From the NCBI RefSeq assembly GCF_029227915.1, contig NC_079885.1, positions 5,024,001 through 5,088,000 of the forward strand: a stretch of DNA of 64,000 nucleotides, read 5' to 3'. A program made the position numbers and the translations under genes. Shown here piece by piece: positions 63,501 through 64,000 of the stretch. How positions within the stretch are numbered: position 1 is the first letter of the stretch; each line of letters opens with the position of its first letter. The notes under the pieces are model-generated. The model ran no database searches, was not told where the DNA came from, and saw nothing but the letters and a program-made list of their open reading frames with translations. The stretch is from Hydractinia symbiolongicarpus (Eukaryota; Cnidaria; Hydrozoa; Anthoathecata; Hydractiniidae).

Positions 63501-64000
63501 TCTCAATTTTTAAATAAAGCGCTTCCACAGCGCCCAGTGTAATCGCTGAATTCCAGCAATCATGTCAAATTAAGAAGAATGTTATTCCATGGAGTCCGGT
63601 TGGCTCTTTTATCACATCTTTAAGGTCACAGTTCAGAATCAGTTCCATTTAGTCCCACAGTCAATCGTTTCACTGTTAAAAGCTATGCAACCAAGTAATA
63701 TCCGAATAATATCGCTAAATACATGTTGGTAGGAATATGTGACGCAACCGTTGTAACTCAAGCGGATTTATACTGCTAGAAAGTCAATGAAATGTAGTTT
63801 TTGAAACTGTCTCTATTTGTTTAGCGCAAACTAACGGCTACGATTGGTCCCACAGTAAAGAAAGACTTACTTATCTAAATTATTAATTAAAGTGCTACCA
63901 CAGAGCCTAGTGTAATCGCTGAATGACAGTAATCATGTCAAATTAAGAAGAATGTTATTCCTTGGAGTCCGGTTGGCTCATTTATCACATCTTTAAGGTC
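57509..64000 (+). repeat. Diverged satellite units with short higher-order echoes
   Basis: About 17 units with many private changes (GGATTGGGGCCACAG, CTTCCACAGCGCCC, CAGTAAAGAAAGACTTAC, GCTTGTGCTAACGG). About 60320-60594 returns at about 63300-63572 (offset 2978, near 8 units). About 61195-61420 returns at 63804-64000 (offset 2609, near 7 units). The units at about 61.6-62.35 kb share marks with 17.9-18.65 kb. The unit ending near 60861 lacks about 4 bp (AAACTACTAGG). The array continues past the window end. Confidence 0.8.

Larger units (their letters stand above)
1..64000 (+). repeat. Satellite DNA array, 373-bp unit, about 172 tandem copies
   Basis: The start motif GATTGGTCCCACAG recurs at 2, 375, 748, 1121, 1494, 1867, 2240, 2613 and onward at 373-bp steps through the whole window, always on the + strand. 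Units differ by point changes concentrated in certain segments and by a few small indels. No other sequence class interrupts the array: no transposon ends, no target-site duplications, no microsatellite, no RNA gene. The array runs off both ends of the window, so its true size is unknown. Inference: centromeric or pericentromeric heterochromatin of a eukaryote. I do not recognise the satellite family by sequence. Confidence 0.98.

Noticed and set aside
1-64000. CRISPR array
   Set aside because: The repeat is 373 bp with no short repeat/unique spacer pattern, and variation is spread through the whole unit.
1-64000. Tandem non-coding RNA genes (for example 5S-type or snRNA clusters)
   Set aside because: No recognisable A/C-box or stable RNA fold is conserved across units, and no T-run terminator sits at a fixed place. 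T-rich stretches occur at several positions and vary between units.
1-64000. Known named satellite such as the beetle TCAST or Drosophila 359-bp families
   Set aside because: Only the unit length is similar. I cannot confirm any sequence match from memory. A search of the consensus against satellite libraries would decide.

Overview
The window is one uninterrupted block of satellite DNA. A single unit of about 373 bp repeats head to tail on the + strand from the first base to the last, roughly 171 to 172 times. The phase was followed by the conserved GATTGGTCCCACAG start motif. Most units are exactly 373 bp, some are 371, 372, 374 or 376, and four are clearly rearranged (a 364-bp unit from 19393, a 504-bp unit from 49601, a 321-bp unit from 57188 and a unit about 4 bp short near 60.86 kb). 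I found no inverted unit, transposon, RNA gene, microsatellite tract, telomere repeat or credible protein gene. The DNA is AT-rich, about one third GC in the lines counted. This is eukaryotic heterochromatin, probably centromeric or pericentromeric. The species cannot be read from the sequence. Satellites of similar unit length are known from beetles and other insects, but that is only a length resemblance.

The units fall into recurring variants, called A to G here. Variants switch in blocks inside the unit, and their order forms higher-order repeats (HORs). Layout: 1-3987 is a 7-unit block and a shortened second copy. 4775-11563 is built on a repeating B-C-F order. 11564-14545 is an 8-unit HOR (A-B-C-D-E-C'-D-F) that returns at 46618-49600 and, with one extra unit, at 53089-56444. 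14613-17332 is a 4-unit duplication. 17333-20940 is more diverged. 20941-24406 holds nested 4-unit and 2-unit duplications. 24407-26430 is C'-D dimers and hybrids. 26431-46568 is a tandem duplication of 10,069 bp (27 units). 50105-53088 repeats the 5-11 kb style. 56445-64000 is diverged, with short HOR echoes.

The most notable points are: the very recent 27-unit duplication; a 224-bp patch holding all the differences I found between its two copies, which looks like conversion by a neighbouring unit; one out-of-register junction near 49.77 kb; a 52-bp deletion at 57.47 kb that removes the most conserved part of the unit; small shared indels that act as pedigree marks for the HORs; and conserved dyad (hairpin-capable) motifs inside the unit. 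Short reading frames recur on both strands but are by-products of the repeat. No genes are called.
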